Shown: positions 7,720-16,106, numbered from the stretch's first letter. The stretch is DNA of 64,000 nucleotides from Nonomuraea turcica (GCF_030718205.1 NZ_JAUZQF010000001.1:992001-1056000), one strand, 5' to 3'. The notes: generated by a model not told the origin, from the letters alone. Numbers and translations are program-made.

Positions 7720-8481
7720 TCAGCGGGCGAGCCAGCCGCCGTCCACGGGCAGCACGATGCCGGAGATGTAGTCGGAGGCGCGGCTGGCCAGGAACACCGC
7801 GGCGCCGCCGAGGTCGCTCGCCGCCCCCCACCGGCCGGCCGGGATACGCTCTAGAAGGGATCTGCTGCGTTCCGGGTCCTCCCGCAGCGCCTGCGTGTTG
7901 TCCGTGGCGATGTAGCCGGGGGCGATGGCGTTGACGTTCACGCCCTTCGGCATCCACTCGTTGGCCAGCGCCTTCGTCAGCCCCGCGAGCGCCGACTTGG
8001 AAGCGGTGTAGCCGGGCACGTTGATGCCGCCCTGGAAGCTCAGCAGCGACGCGATGAAGATGATCTTGCCGTGCCCTCGCTCGATCATCGACCGGCCGAC
8101 GGCCTGGCTGAGCACGAACTGGCTGTTGAGGTTGGTCTCGATGACCCGGTCCCACAGCTCGATCGGGTGCTGGGCGGCGGGCTCCCGCTCGATGGTGCCC
8201 GCGTTGTTCACCAGGATGTCGACACCGAGCCCCTCGAGGTGAGTGGCGAGCGCGCTGACGGCCGCCCGGTCGGAGAAGTCGGCCTGGAGCGGCGTGAAAG
8301 TCCGTCCCATCGCTTCCACGCGGCGTGCTGCTTCGCTGCCCGACGGCTCCATGGCCGCGCTGACGCCGATGATGTCGGCGCCCGCCCTGGCCAGCGCCTC
8401 GGCGATGGCCAGGCCGATGCCGCGGCGTGCGCCCGTCACGACGGCCGTGCTCCCGGTCAGGTCGAAAAGCTCGCGGCTCAT
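7720..8481 (-). CDS. SDR-family dehydrogenase, probably for a 2-keto-3-deoxy sugar acid
   Basis: Classical short-chain dehydrogenase of 253 aa. The NAD(P)-binding motif TGARRGIG is at residues ~17-24, NNAG near 92, the catalytic Ser in IASLLSFQGG near 145 and YTASK near 158-162. The C-terminal DGGWLAR ending is typical of the KduD (2-dehydro-3-deoxy-gluconate dehydrogenase) group. It overlaps the alcohol dehydrogenase gene by 4 nt (ATGA), so the two are translationally coupled. Next to an L-fuconate dehydratase, the likely role is oxidation of 2-keto-3-deoxy-L-fuconate to the 2,4-diketo compound, as in the non-phosphorylative fucose route (inference). Confidence 0.85.
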   Translation of the reverse strand: MSRELFDLTGSTAVVTGARRGIGLAIAEALARAGADIIGVSAAMEPSGSEAARRVEAMGRTFTPLQADFSDRAAVSALATHLEGLGVDILVNNAGTIEREPAAQHPIELWDRVIETNLNSQFVLSQAVGRSMIERGHGKIIFIASLLSFQGGINVPGYTASKSALAGLTKALANEWMPKGVNVNAIAPGYIATDNTQALREDPERSRSLLERIPAGRWGAASDLGGAAVFLASRASDYISGIVLPVDGGWLAR

Positions 8482-9518
8482 GCCGTACCCCCAGAGACGT
8501 TCACGAGGATCTTCATGGCCTGCCCCGACTCCAGGGCGGCGAAGGCGTCCGCCGTCCCGGTGATCGGCACGATCTCCGTGATCAGCTCGCCGGCCGGGAT
8601 CACGCCCGTGGCGAGCAACTCGACGGCGCGTTCGAAGTCGGCGCGCTGGTAGACGCGCGCGCCCAGCAGGCGCAGCTCGCGCCAGAAGACACGTTGCAGG
8701 TTGACCGGCCGCGGCTGCGGATGGATGGCCACCACGACGACCGTGCCCCGCACCTTCACCAGGTCCGTCACGCCGAGGACCGCCGCCGCCGCGCCGGACA
8801 CCTCGAACGCCACGTCCGCGCCGGCTCCCTGCGTCCATTCCTCGACCCACGCGACCTGGTCGGTGGCCGAGGGATCGAGCACGCGGAACCCCATGGCCGC
8901 GGCGGCCTGTCTGCGTCGCGGGTCTATCTCGACGACCACGACGTCCGCGCCCTCGTGCCTGGCGACCGCGGCGATGAGCGCGCCGATGGGGCCACCGCCG
9001 ACGACCACCGCGCGGTCGCCCGGCACGAGCTCGGCTCGCCGTACGTCGTGGACGGCGACCGCCACGGGCTCGACCAGGGCCGCGTGGTCCAGGCGGAGGG
9101 TCTTGGGCAGGGGGACCAGGAGATCGGCATCGACGTTCCACAGGCCCTGGAGCGCGCCGGGGGAGTCGATGCCGACGAAGGTGAGGTTCTGGCAGATGTG
9201 CTGGTTGCCCGCACGGCACGCGGGACAGGAGCCGTCCCAGTCCAGCGGCATGACGGTGACGTGGTCGCCGGCGGCCCACCCGGTTACTCCGTCGCCCACG
9301 GCGGCGATGACTCCGCTCATCTCATGGCCGATGATGGCGGGCGGCTTGACCCTGCCGTCCATGTGTCCGTGGAGGATGTGCAGGTCAGTGCCGCAGATTC
9401 CGGTGTACGCGACCTCGATCTGCACCTGGCCGGCCTTCGGGGGCGACGGATCCGCCTCACGGATGCCGATCCTCTGATTCCCCAGGTAATTGGCGGTTAG
9501 CACCGTTCGGGCTCCCAT
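8478..9518 (-). CDS. Zinc-dependent alcohol (sugar/polyol) dehydrogenase
   Basis: Medium-chain dehydrogenase of 346 aa with the catalytic zinc ligands in TGICGTDLH (~Cys38) and GHE (~63-65). The Rossmann motif is VVGGGPIGALIA (~175). The structural-zinc lobe reads DGSCPACRAGNQHIC: three cysteines remain and the first usual cysteine position is an Asp. It belongs to the threonine/sorbitol/idonate dehydrogenase group. In this divergon it may oxidise the free sugar (fucose-type aldose) or a related polyol; the exact substrate is open. The ATG reading MGARTVLTANY was chosen because upstream codons run into the operator region. Confidence 0.85.
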   Translation of the reverse strand: MGARTVLTANYLGNQRIGIREADPSPPKAGQVQIEVAYTGICGTDLHILHGHMDGRVKPPAIIGHEMSGVIAAVGDGVTGWAAGDHVTVMPLDWDGSCPACRAGNQHICQNLTFVGIDSPGALQGLWNVDADLLVPLPKTLRLDHAALVEPVAVAVHDVRRAELVPGDRAVVVGGGPIGALIAAVARHEGADVVVVEIDPRRRQAAAAMGFRVLDPSATDQVAWVEEWTQGAGADVAFEVSGAAAAVLGVTDLVKVRGTVVVVAIHPQPRPVNLQRVFWRELRLLGARVYQRADFERAVELLATGVIPAGELITEIVPITGTADAFAALESGQAMKILVNVSGGTA

Positions 9519-9552
9519 CGCTCTGGTGTTCCGGCAGCAGCATACACAACAG

Positions 9553-9665
9553 ACATCAGATGAAAGATGTGATTCTCTCCGGATTTGCCGGGCTCTCTCC
9601 ACCTTTGCAGGGATATTCATCAGATGTATCCTGGCGGCAGCTGATCTGGTGTCACAGATTGTGAC
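9553..9665. promoter_or_regulatory. Divergent control region with GntR-type operators
   Basis: Two near-palindromes, ACATCAGATGA (9553-9563) and TCATCAGATGT (9617-9627), match the exact palindrome TCATCAGATGA found in front of the MFS transporter gene of the same cluster. A further perfect inverted repeat, GTCACA-GAT-TGTGAC (9651-9665), lies 28 nt before the dehydratase start. The region separates the leftward dehydrogenases from the rightward L-fuconate dehydratase. The likely binder is the FCD-domain GntR regulator encoded beyond the dehydratase. Confidence 0.65.
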
Positions 9666-9693
9666 GCACCGTACGAGCTCCGCTGGAGAGTGA

Positions 9694-11001
9694 ATGACCG
9701 CGATCATCGGCGTGGACGCCTTCGACGTACGCTTCCCGACGTCGCTGAGCCTGGACGGCTCCGACGCGATGAACAAGGACGGCGACTACTCGGCCGCCTA
9801 CGTCGTGATCAGGACCGATGACCCGGATCTGTCCGGCTTCGGCTTCACGTTCACGATCGGCAGGGGCAACGACATCTGCGTGCTCGCCGCCAAGCAGCGT
9901 GGACTTCCTCTGGTCGGCATGGCCGTGGAGGACGTGGTGACGGACCTGGGCGGCGTCTACCGCCACCTCAAGTCGGACTCGCAACTGCGCTGGCTGGGGC
10001 CGGAGAAGGGCGTCGAACACCTCGCCATGGCCGCCGTCATGAACGCCGTGTGGGACCTGGCGGCCCGCGTCGCCGGCAAGCCGCTGTGGCGGTTGCTGAC
10101 CGACATGACCTCGGAGGAGCTGGCCGACGTCGCCGACCTGTCGTACCTGTCGGACGTGCTCACCCGCGACGAGGCTGTAGAGCTGCTGAAGGAGCTGGAG
10201 CCGACCCGCGCCGACCGCGTCGCAGAGCTGGCCGAGACCGGCTACCCGTGCTACACGACCAGCGCGGGCTGGCTCGGATACTCCGACGAGAAGCTGCGGC
10301 GGCTCTGCCAGGAAGCCGTCGAGGCCGGATACAAGCACGTGAAGCTGAAGGTCGGCGCCAGCCTCGAGGACGACATCCGCCGGTTGCGCATCGCCCGCGA
10401 GGTCATCGGCTCCGACGCCAGCCTGATGATCGACGCCAACCAGGTCTGGGACGTGCCGCAGGCGATCGAGTGGGTACGCGCGCTCGCGGAGTTCGAGCCG
10501 CTGTGGATCGAGGAACCCACCAGCCCCGACGACATCCTCGGCCACGCCGCGATCCGCAAGGCCGTCGCGCCCATCGGCGTGGCCACCGGCGAGCACGGGA
10601 TGAACCGGGTCCTGTTCAAGCAGATGTTCCAGGCCGAGGCCATCGACTTCTGCCAGCTCGACTCCGCCCGGCTCGCCAGCGTCAACGAGATTCTCGCGGT
10701 CTACCTGATGGCCAAGAAGTTCGGCGTGCCGGTGTGCCCGCACGCAGGCGGCGTCGGCCTCTGTGAGCTGGTGCAGCATCTGTCGATCTTCGACTACGTC
10801 GCCGTGTCGGGCTCGCTCGAGGGCAGGGTGACGGAATACGTCGACCACCTGCACGAGCACTTCGTCGACCCGTGCGTCGTCAAGAACGGCGCCTACACGC
10901 TGCCGGCCCGCCCCGGCTACAGCGCCCAGATGTACGACGCCACGCTGGCGACGTTCTCCTTCCCCGACGGCGACTACTGGGCCAGGGCCACGGAGTCCTG
11001 A
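9694..11001 (+). CDS. fucD: L-fuconate dehydratase (enolase superfamily)
   Basis: Mandelate-racemase/enolase-superfamily enzyme that dehydrates L-fuconate to 2-keto-3-deoxy-L-fuconate. The N-terminus (RFPTSLSLDGSDAMN), the phrase TSAGWLGYSDEKLRRLC and the ending VSGSLEGRVTEYVDHLHEHF are hallmarks of the FucD/ENOSF1 group. The catalytic KLKVG lysines lie near 218-222. The Mg ligands are in MIDANQVW (~Asp247), WIEEPTSPDD (~Glu274) and TGEHG (~Glu300), and the catalytic His is in CPHAGGVG (~350). The length of 435 aa is full. Its 3' end overlaps the convergent regulator gene by 28 nt. Confidence 0.93.
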   Translation: MTAIIGVDAFDVRFPTSLSLDGSDAMNKDGDYSAAYVVIRTDDPDLSGFGFTFTIGRGNDICVLAAKQRGLPLVGMAVEDVVTDLGGVYRHLKSDSQLRWLGPEKGVEHLAMAAVMNAVWDLAARVAGKPLWRLLTDMTSEELADVADLSYLSDVLTRDEAVELLKELEPTRADRVAELAETGYPCYTTSAGWLGYSDEKLRRLCQEAVEAGYKHVKLKVGASLEDDIRRLRIAREVIGSDASLMIDANQVWDVPQAIEWVRALAEFEPLWIEEPTSPDDILGHAAIRKAVAPIGVATGEHGMNRVLFKQMFQAEAIDFCQLDSARLASVNEILAVYLMAKKFGVPVCPHAGGVGLCELVQHLSIFDYVAVSGSLEGRVTEYVDHLHEHFVDPCVVKNGAYTLPARPGYSAQMYDATLATFSFPDGDYWARATES

Positions 11002-11702
11002 TTCGCCGACAGATATTGCTCCACGGCAAGCAGGTGCACGCCCATCCGCAGCCGGGCCGCGTCGGGATCCCGTGTCCTGAGCGCCTGGAGGATGGCCTGA
11101 TGCTCCTTGTGGGTGTCGAGCTCGGCTCCGTCGGCGTTGATGGCCCGCCACAGGCGGGCCCGCACGGTACGGCTGGCCAGCGCCTCGATCAGCGCTTCCA
11201 AGGTCGTGTTGTGTGACGCCGCGGCGATGAGGCGGTGGAACGTGATGTCGGCGTTCATGATCGCCTCGTGGTCGATCAGCTCGGCCTGGAGTAGCAGCTC
11301 CATGGACGCCAGGATCTGCTCGGCCCGGTCGAGCTCCTCGTCGGTGATGCGCAGCGCGGCCCGCGCCACGGCCTCGGTCTCCAGCACGCGCCGCACGGAC
11401 TGCAGGTCGGCGACGTTTTCCGGCCGGTGCAGGTCGACCAGGAAACCGATCGGGCTCAGCAGTATCCCCGGGTCGAGCGCGGTCACGTAAGTGCCGTCGC
11501 CCTGCCGGGTCTCCAGCACTCCGGTGATGACCAGCGCGCGGACCCCTTCGCGGAGCGAGCTGCGTGACACGCCCAGCTGGGCGGCCAGGTCCTTCTCCAC
11601 GGGAAGGCGGGATCCCGCCGTCAGCGCACCGTTGATGATCATGTGCTTGATGCCCTCGACCACGATGTCGGATTGCGATGCGCGCGGCTCGCGGGTAGTC
11701 AT
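10974..11702 (-). CDS. GntR-family regulator with FCD domain
   Basis: Transcriptional repressor of the FadR subfamily with 242 aa. The winged helix-turn-helix at residues ~10-75 shows GSRLPVEKDLAAQLGVSRSS then LREGVRAL. The FCD effector-binding domain spans ~90-230; its metal-site histidines are plausible in DITFHRLIAAASHN and MGVHLLA. It sits between the dehydratase and the transporter and almost certainly responds to a sugar acid of the pathway. Four TCATCAGATGA-like palindromes in the two flanking control regions are its probable operators, including one region just upstream of its own start (autoregulation). Confidence 0.92.
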   Translation of the reverse strand: MTTREPRASQSDIVVEGIKHMIINGALTAGSRLPVEKDLAAQLGVSRSSLREGVRALVITGVLETRQGDGTYVTALDPGILLSPIGFLVDLHRPENVADLQSVRRVLETEAVARAALRITDEELDRAEQILASMELLLQAELIDHEAIMNADITFHRLIAAASHNTTLEALIEALASRTVRARLWRAINADGAELDTHKEHQAILQALRTRDPDAARLRMGVHLLAVEQYLSANQDSVALAQ

Positions 11703-11752
11703 CTGACCAGTTTAAAGCCAACGCCAGCGCACGCGGCCGTACCAGAAGTCAA

Positions 11753-11837
11753 TCATCAGATCAATCGTGCAGAGTGATTGCCAATTGGCCGCAATATCCT
11801 GGTGAAACCTTGACGTAACACATGATTCATCAGATGA
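11753..11837. promoter_or_regulatory. GntR-type operators upstream of regulator and transporter genes
   Basis: TCATCAGATCA (11753-11763) and the perfect 11-bp palindrome TCATCAGATGA (11827-11837) lie in the 217-nt space between the leftward GntR gene and the rightward MFS gene. The same motif occurs twice in the other control region of the cluster. Confidence 0.65.
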
Positions 11838-11919
11838 TTCCGGAAAGCCGTCCGGGTTTGTCACGCCATTCGTCAGGGCTTTCCGGCGGCTGCTCCCCCG
11901 CACGAAGGAGGGCGTCGCA

Positions 11920-13257
11920 ATGACGCAAGCGCATCCCCAGCCGGTCAGATCACGCACGGGAACGACCAGGATCCGATGGACGATCATCTGGCTGGCGTTC
12001 GCCGGACTGTCGATCAATTACCTCGACCGTGCGAGTCTCAGCGTCGCGCTGCCGTTCATGGGGGAGGATTTCCACCTGACCGCGACGCAGCAGGGGCTGG
12101 TCTTCGCGGCGTTCTTCTGGGCCTACGACGCCTGCCAGCTCGTCGCCGGCTGGTACGTGGACAAGGTCGGGCCGCGGCGCTCCTTCTTCCTCGCCGCGGT
12201 GTGGTGGTCGATCTTCACCGCGCTGACCGGGCTCGCCCGCGGCTTCTGGTCCCTCATCACGCTCCGCTTCCTGCTCGGCGTCGGTGAGAGCCCGGCCCCC
12301 AGCACCGCGGCCAAGGTCGTGGCGACCTGGTTCCCGACCAGGGAACGCGCCTTCGCCACCAGCATCTGGGACTCGGGCTCCAGAGTCGGCGCGGTCATCG
12401 CGCTCCCCGTCGTGACCGGTCTCATCGCGTGGCTGCACTGGCGCGCCGTGTTCGTCGTCATCGGCGCGGTCGGGGTCGTCTGGGCGCTCGTCTGGTGGAA
12501 GTACTACCGGGACCCGCGGCAGCACCCCAGTGCGAGCGCGGCCGAGGTCGAGTACATCGAGGGCGGCGGCGCCCGTACGGCGGAGACCGACGGCGAGGAG
12601 GCCGCGCGGATCCCGTGGCGGTCGCTGTTCCGCTACCGCACGGTCCTGAGCATGATGTTCGGCTTCTTCTGCCTGAACAGCGTCATCTATTTCTTCATCA
12701 CCTTCTTCCCGTCGTACCTGGTGACCGAGCGCGGCTTCTCCCTGCTGAAGCTGGGCTTCTTCGGGGCCATCCCCGGCCTGTTCGCGGTGCTGTCCGGCTG
12801 GGCCGGAGGCCTCCTGGCCGATCGGGCCATCCGCAGGGGCGCCTCGGTCACGCGGGTACGCAAGACGGTCATCGTCGGCGGGCTCGTCGGCGGGTCGGTG
12901 ATCATGTTCGCCGCGCTGGTTCCGGAGGCGTGGATGGCGCTGACGCTCCTGTCGATCTCGTACGGCAGCCTCACCGTCGCCGGCACCGGCATCTGGTCGC
13001 TCCCCGCCGATGTCGCGCCCAGTTCCAGGCACGTCGGATCTCTCGGCGGGGTACAGAACTTCGCCTCCAACTTCGCCGGAATCATCACGCCGATCGTGGT
13101 GGGCGCGCTGGTGGACGCCACGGGGTCGTTCGTCGTGCCGCTGTTGGTGATCGGGGTGGTCGCCCTGGTGGGGGCGTTCAACTACCTTGTGATCATGGGC
13201 AGGATCGAGCCGCTCAAGCTCATCGGCTCCGCCCCTGCCGCCACGAGTGGCTCCTGA
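11920..13257 (+). CDS. MFS transporter, anion:cation symporter (ACS) family
   Basis: A 445-aa, 12-helix major facilitator with the ACS-family N-terminal phrase INYLDRASLSVALPFM. The between-helix signatures are GWYVDKVGPRR and, after the second helix pair, RFLLGVGESPAPS. Relatives import hexuronates, glucarate, galactonate and similar sugar acids by proton symport. With its neighbours the likely substrate is L-fuconate or a related acid. AAGGAGGG lies 9 nt before the ATG. Expression is probably controlled by the adjacent GntR operators. Confidence 0.9.
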   Translation: MTQAHPQPVRSRTGTTRIRWTIIWLAFAGLSINYLDRASLSVALPFMGEDFHLTATQQGLVFAAFFWAYDACQLVAGWYVDKVGPRRSFFLAAVWWSIFTALTGLARGFWSLITLRFLLGVGESPAPSTAAKVVATWFPTRERAFATSIWDSGSRVGAVIALPVVTGLIAWLHWRAVFVVIGAVGVVWALVWWKYYRDPRQHPSASAAEVEYIEGGGARTAETDGEEAARIPWRSLFRYRTVLSMMFGFFCLNSVIYFFITFFPSYLVTERGFSLLKLGFFGAIPGLFAVLSGWAGGLLADRAIRRGASVTRVRKTVIVGGLVGGSVIMFAALVPEAWMALTLLSISYGSLTVAGTGIWSLPADVAPSSRHVGSLGGVQNFASNFAGIITPIVVGALVDATGSFVVPLLVIGVVALVGAFNYLVIMGRIEPLKLIGSAPAATSGS

Positions 13258-13382
13258 GGGTCTTCGCGCCATTCGGAGCGGTCGCCCCTGAGGCGAGTCC
13301 TTTGCTCGCAGGCGTGCGCGACAAGAGACGAGCCGGGGGAGGGAGGCCGAAGAGAAGCTCCAAGAAAAGATTTCGCTGAGGC

Positions 13383-13409
13383 TGTCACAGATCGGGAGGC
13401 TGCCCGGTC
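13383..13409 (+). promoter_or_regulatory. ECF41-like promoter
   Basis: TGTCACA, 16 bases, then GGTC. The published ECF41 consensus is TGTCACA-N16-CGTC, so only one base differs. It lies 54 nt before an NmrA-like oxidoreductase gene; oxidoreductases and epimerases are the typical single target of ECF41 sigma factors. No ECF41 gene is in the window. Confidence 0.45.
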
Positions 13410-13463
13410 GTAGCTGGCGACCGGCCGGCAACCAAGTGCCCCGGCGAGGCAGGAAGGCTCATC

Positions 13464-14213
13464 ATGAAGATCGTGGTTATCGGTGGTACCGGCCTGATCG
13501 GGTCGAAGCTCGTGACGAAGCTGGGAGAGCACGGTCACGAGGCGGTGGCGGCGTCGCCGAACACCGGCGTCAACACCCTCACCGGCGAAGGGCTGGCCGA
13601 GGTGCTGGCGGGCGCGCAGGTGGTGGTCGACGTGTCGAACTCGCCGTCGTTCGAGCCGGCCGCGGTGATGGAGTTCTTCGAGACCTCCACCCGCAATCTG
13701 CTGGCCGAGGAGACGGCGGCGGGCGTCGGTCACCACGTCGCGCTGTCGGTCGTGGGAACGGAGCGGATGCCGGACAACGGCTACTTCGCGGCGAAGATCG
13801 TCCAGGAGCAGCTGATCGAGAAGTCGTCGATCCCGTTCTCGCTCGTGCACGCGACGCAGTTCTTCGAGTTCGCCCGCGGCATCGCGGACGAGGCCACGAT
13901 CGACGGCAAGGTGCACATCGCGCCGGTGCGCTTCCAGCCCATCGCGGGTGACGACGTCGCGCAGGCGGTCGGCCGGGTCGCGGTGGGGACGCCGCTGAAC
14001 GGCCGGGTGGAGGTGGCCGGGCCCGAGCAGTTCCGGATGGACGAGTTCTTCCGCGAGGCCCTGGCTGCCTGGGGCGACTCGCGCGAGGTGGTCACTGACC
14101 CGCAGGCCCGCTACTTCGGCAGCGTGCCGGGCGAGCGCACGCTGGTGCCCGGTGAGGGCGCCACCTTCGGCCAGATCCGATACCGCGACTGGCTCAAGAC
14201 CGCCGCCCGGTAG
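13464..14213 (+). CDS. NmrA-like/atypical SDR NAD(P)-binding oxidoreductase
   Basis: A 249-aa protein starting with the Rossmann motif VIGGTGLIGSKLV (residues 4-16), which belongs to the atypical short-chain dehydrogenase (NmrA/NAD-epimerase-like) group. No classical YxxxK catalytic pair is evident, although YFAAK near 109 occupies a similar position. The C-terminal half carries AGPEQFRMDEFFREAL and the end GQIRYRDWL, as in proteins often annotated as SDR-family oxidoreductases linked to ECF41 or TetR regulators. GGAAGG precedes the ATG. It stands alone. Substrate unknown; redox or quinone-related chemistry is possible. Confidence 0.82.
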   Translation: MKIVVIGGTGLIGSKLVTKLGEHGHEAVAASPNTGVNTLTGEGLAEVLAGAQVVVDVSNSPSFEPAAVMEFFETSTRNLLAEETAAGVGHHVALSVVGTERMPDNGYFAAKIVQEQLIEKSSIPFSLVHATQFFEFARGIADEATIDGKVHIAPVRFQPIAGDDVAQAVGRVAVGTPLNGRVEVAGPEQFRMDEFFREALAAWGDSREVVTDPQARYFGSVPGERTLVPGEGATFGQIRYRDWLKTAAR

Positions 14214-14366
14214 CCGCGTCGTGGAGGGCGAGACCACCGCGCCCCGCGTCCGTCCTGAGCGCGGATCCGTAACTGGCTGAGGAACCGGATCTCCCATCGG
14301 TCCGGTTGCGCCGGAGGCGACGTAGGGTCCAGATCAGCAACCAGTCCTGCGGAGATGGGAGCCTGC

Positions 14367-14822
14367 ATGACCGTCACTCCCGCGCACCTGCGCGCCCTCG
14401 CGAGCCGGGCCGAGGCGCTGACCGCCGAGGTTCGGGCACTCTGCGACAGTGCCCCGAACGGATCGCCGGAACGGGAGCACCTCGCGGTGGCGGGGCAGGC
14501 CGCCAACTGGCTGGCCCGAGGCGCCGAGGACCTGCAGCGCGCGGCCACAGACCTGGCCAGGATCCAGGCCCAGCCGTGCGGCCTGCCGTGGAGCGTCTGC
14601 CCCGAACACGGCAACACCCTCTCCTCCAGTGCGGGCGTCTCCACGTGCCGGGTGTGCCGCCGCACCTGGAACTACAACCGGCCCGGCGAACCGTGCAAGG
14701 AGCCGGTGACGTGGAAGGTGATCGACCGGGCCGGGACGGAGACGAGGATGTGCGACGGCCACGTCCTCGGCGCCCGCGCGGCCGCCCAGGGCGCCACCTT
14801 CATACGCCTCGAGCAGCCATGA
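14367..14822 (+). CDS. Hypothetical protein with zinc-ribbon-like cysteines
   Basis: Family not recognised. The N-terminal half (residues 1-70) is a charged alanine-rich helical region (LASRAEALTAEVRAL). The C-terminal half has cysteine/histidine pairs in PWSVCPEHGN and STCRVCRRTW, then GEPCKEPV and RMCDGH. This spacing could bind one or two zinc ions. The ATG giving MTVTPAHLRAL was preferred over one 12 nt upstream because GGGAG is then correctly spaced. It reads toward the leftward glycogen-binding-like gene. A cytosolic DNA- or protein-binding role is possible but unproven. Confidence 0.65.
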   Translation: MTVTPAHLRALASRAEALTAEVRALCDSAPNGSPEREHLAVAGQAANWLARGAEDLQRAATDLARIQAQPCGLPWSVCPEHGNTLSSSAGVSTCRVCRRTWNYNRPGEPCKEPVTWKVIDRAGTETRMCDGHVLGARAAAQGATFIRLEQP

Positions 14823-14929
14823 CACCGGTGAACGGCCTTGCTTCCTGAGACGGGCGATCCTTTTGCGGGCGCGCGAGCGGATCGAGGCTGAGCGGCCATC
14901 GGATCTGGTCGCGGCGACCTCGACCCGGG

Positions 14930-15205
14930 TCAGAGGTGAAGCATGCTGCCGTGCTGGTCGATGTGGTCGGCCGTGTCATCGTCGAACCACACGCCACCGG
15001 TCGCCAGATAACGGAAGTAGTGGATCCCCGGCGGGAGGATCACTGACACGGTGCGCATGCCGTTGCGGCGCGGCAGGAGCTCGTGGTGACCGGGCGACCA
15101 GTCGTTGAAGTCGCCGACGACGCTGACAATGCCGTCGGGCTGGTGTGCGGGCAGGGCGAAGGTGATGCGGGTCTTCTTGCCGAATAGGGGCGTACGCCTG
15201 AGCAT
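14930..15205 (-). CDS. Isoamylase early-set (CBM48/AMPK-like) domain protein
   Basis: A 91-aa stand-alone E-set domain of the kind found at the N-terminus of isoamylases and glycogen-branching enzymes and in AMPK beta glycogen-binding domains. The core signature VVGDFNDWSP (residues ~30-39) and the strand GIHYFRYLATGGVWFDDD are clear. Such short actinobacterial proteins are thought to bind alpha-glucan or protein partners; no catalytic domain is present. The ATG follows a GGGAGGGTTCGCA-like site. Confidence 0.88.
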   Translation of the reverse strand: MLRRTPLFGKKTRITFALPAHQPDGIVSVVGDFNDWSPGHHELLPRRNGMRTVSVILPPGIHYFRYLATGGVWFDDDTADHIDQHGSMLHL

Positions 15206-15305
15206 TGCGAACCCTCCCAGAATGTGGGGAACGGCCCTAGCTTGCTGGGACCGGACAGCTGGGAGGAATAGGACACACGCCTCGTAACCTACATTTCATC
15301 AGAAT

Positions 15306-15731
15306 TCACAAATCGACATTCACGTGAGCCCGCCACAAGCCCTCGGTCTTGCCGAAGCGCAGGTGGTAGACGGCGACCGCCTTGGGTATCGAGCCCACCC
15401 GGTTCACCGCGGCGACCGGCACGGTGGCCAGCCGCACCTCGACCTGCCCTTTGGTGGCCTTGGTGCGCTCGTCCACGGACACGTCCACCGCCACCCGGTC
15501 GTACGCCTCCACCTGGTGGATGGTCTCGTCCAGCACGCCGATGAGCAGTGCCTCGTCGGTCTCCTCCGCCGAGACGAACACGACACTGTCGTCCGGGACG
15601 GCGTCGCCCACGTCGGCGAAGTTCTCCACCAGCGCCTGCACCGTCTCTGCCAGGCACTCCTCCCGGGTGTCCGCCCACGCCTCCATGACGATGCCGGCCA
15701 TGTGCGGCACCGCGCGATGCCCTCTGCTCAC
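15306..15731 (-). CDS. Archease family protein
   Basis: Protein of about 141 aa of the archease family, a metal-binding co-factor that promotes guanylation and turnover of the RNA ligase RtcB. The family opening GHRAVPHMAGIVMEAWA, the phrase EECLAETVQALVENFADV and the acidic region DEALLIGVLDETI are present. The GTG start reading VSRGHRAVPH fits the usual length; the upstream extension in the same frame has no family similarity. RtcB is not in this window, so the partner, if present, is encoded elsewhere. Function in RNA repair is inferred from the family. Confidence 0.85.
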   Translation of the reverse strand: MSRGHRAVPHMAGIVMEAWADTREECLAETVQALVENFADVGDAVPDDSVVFVSAEETDEALLIGVLDETIHQVEAYDRVAVDVSVDERTKATKGQVEVRLATVPVAAVNRVGSIPKAVAVYHLRFGKTEGLWRAHVNVDL

Positions 15732-16106
15732 TCTGTCCACTCCACCAGCAAGACGCGCCGCTGTGAAGAGGTATCTCCAGCTCCCTGGCACCGCACTGAC
15801 AGGACGATGCAAGGCCGGCTCGGCACTCTAGAGGCCACGTAGGCTGCCGCCGACGGTCTGTCCCCGCCCCCGGCATGACCTTCCCCTGTACGCCGCGCAC
15901 GGGCCGGCCGCCGCAGCCACGGCGGCCATCGCGGCAGACAACGTGTGGTTCGCGCAGGCGTGGGCGACGGCCTCTGCCCTGCTCCATGGGGACCGGTCCA
16001 ACAGGCCGGGGCGGGTAGGCGTGGCGCAGGACGAGGATCGGCGGTGGGCGACCGTGGTGTATTGGCGCCGGCCCCGCGGTCGGGGAGGCGACATGCCACG
16101 AGCCGA
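15732..16106. other. Gap holding an uninterrupted rightward frame of unknown status
   Basis: From 15832 a rightward frame stays open into the end of the methyltransferase gene. It reads AAIAADNVWFAQAWATASAL and RRWATVVYWRR, which look protein-like, but there is no ATG or GTG with a ribosome site at a sensible place and no family is recognised. It may be a relic or chance. No promoter or hairpin stood out. Confidence 0.3.

Noticed and set aside
9652..11721. A 689-codon reverse-strand open frame across the fuconate dehydratase and regulator genes
   Set aside because: It mirrors real genes in GC-rich DNA, has low-complexity Gly/Arg/Val content and no family motifs, while the other strand has clear enzymes.
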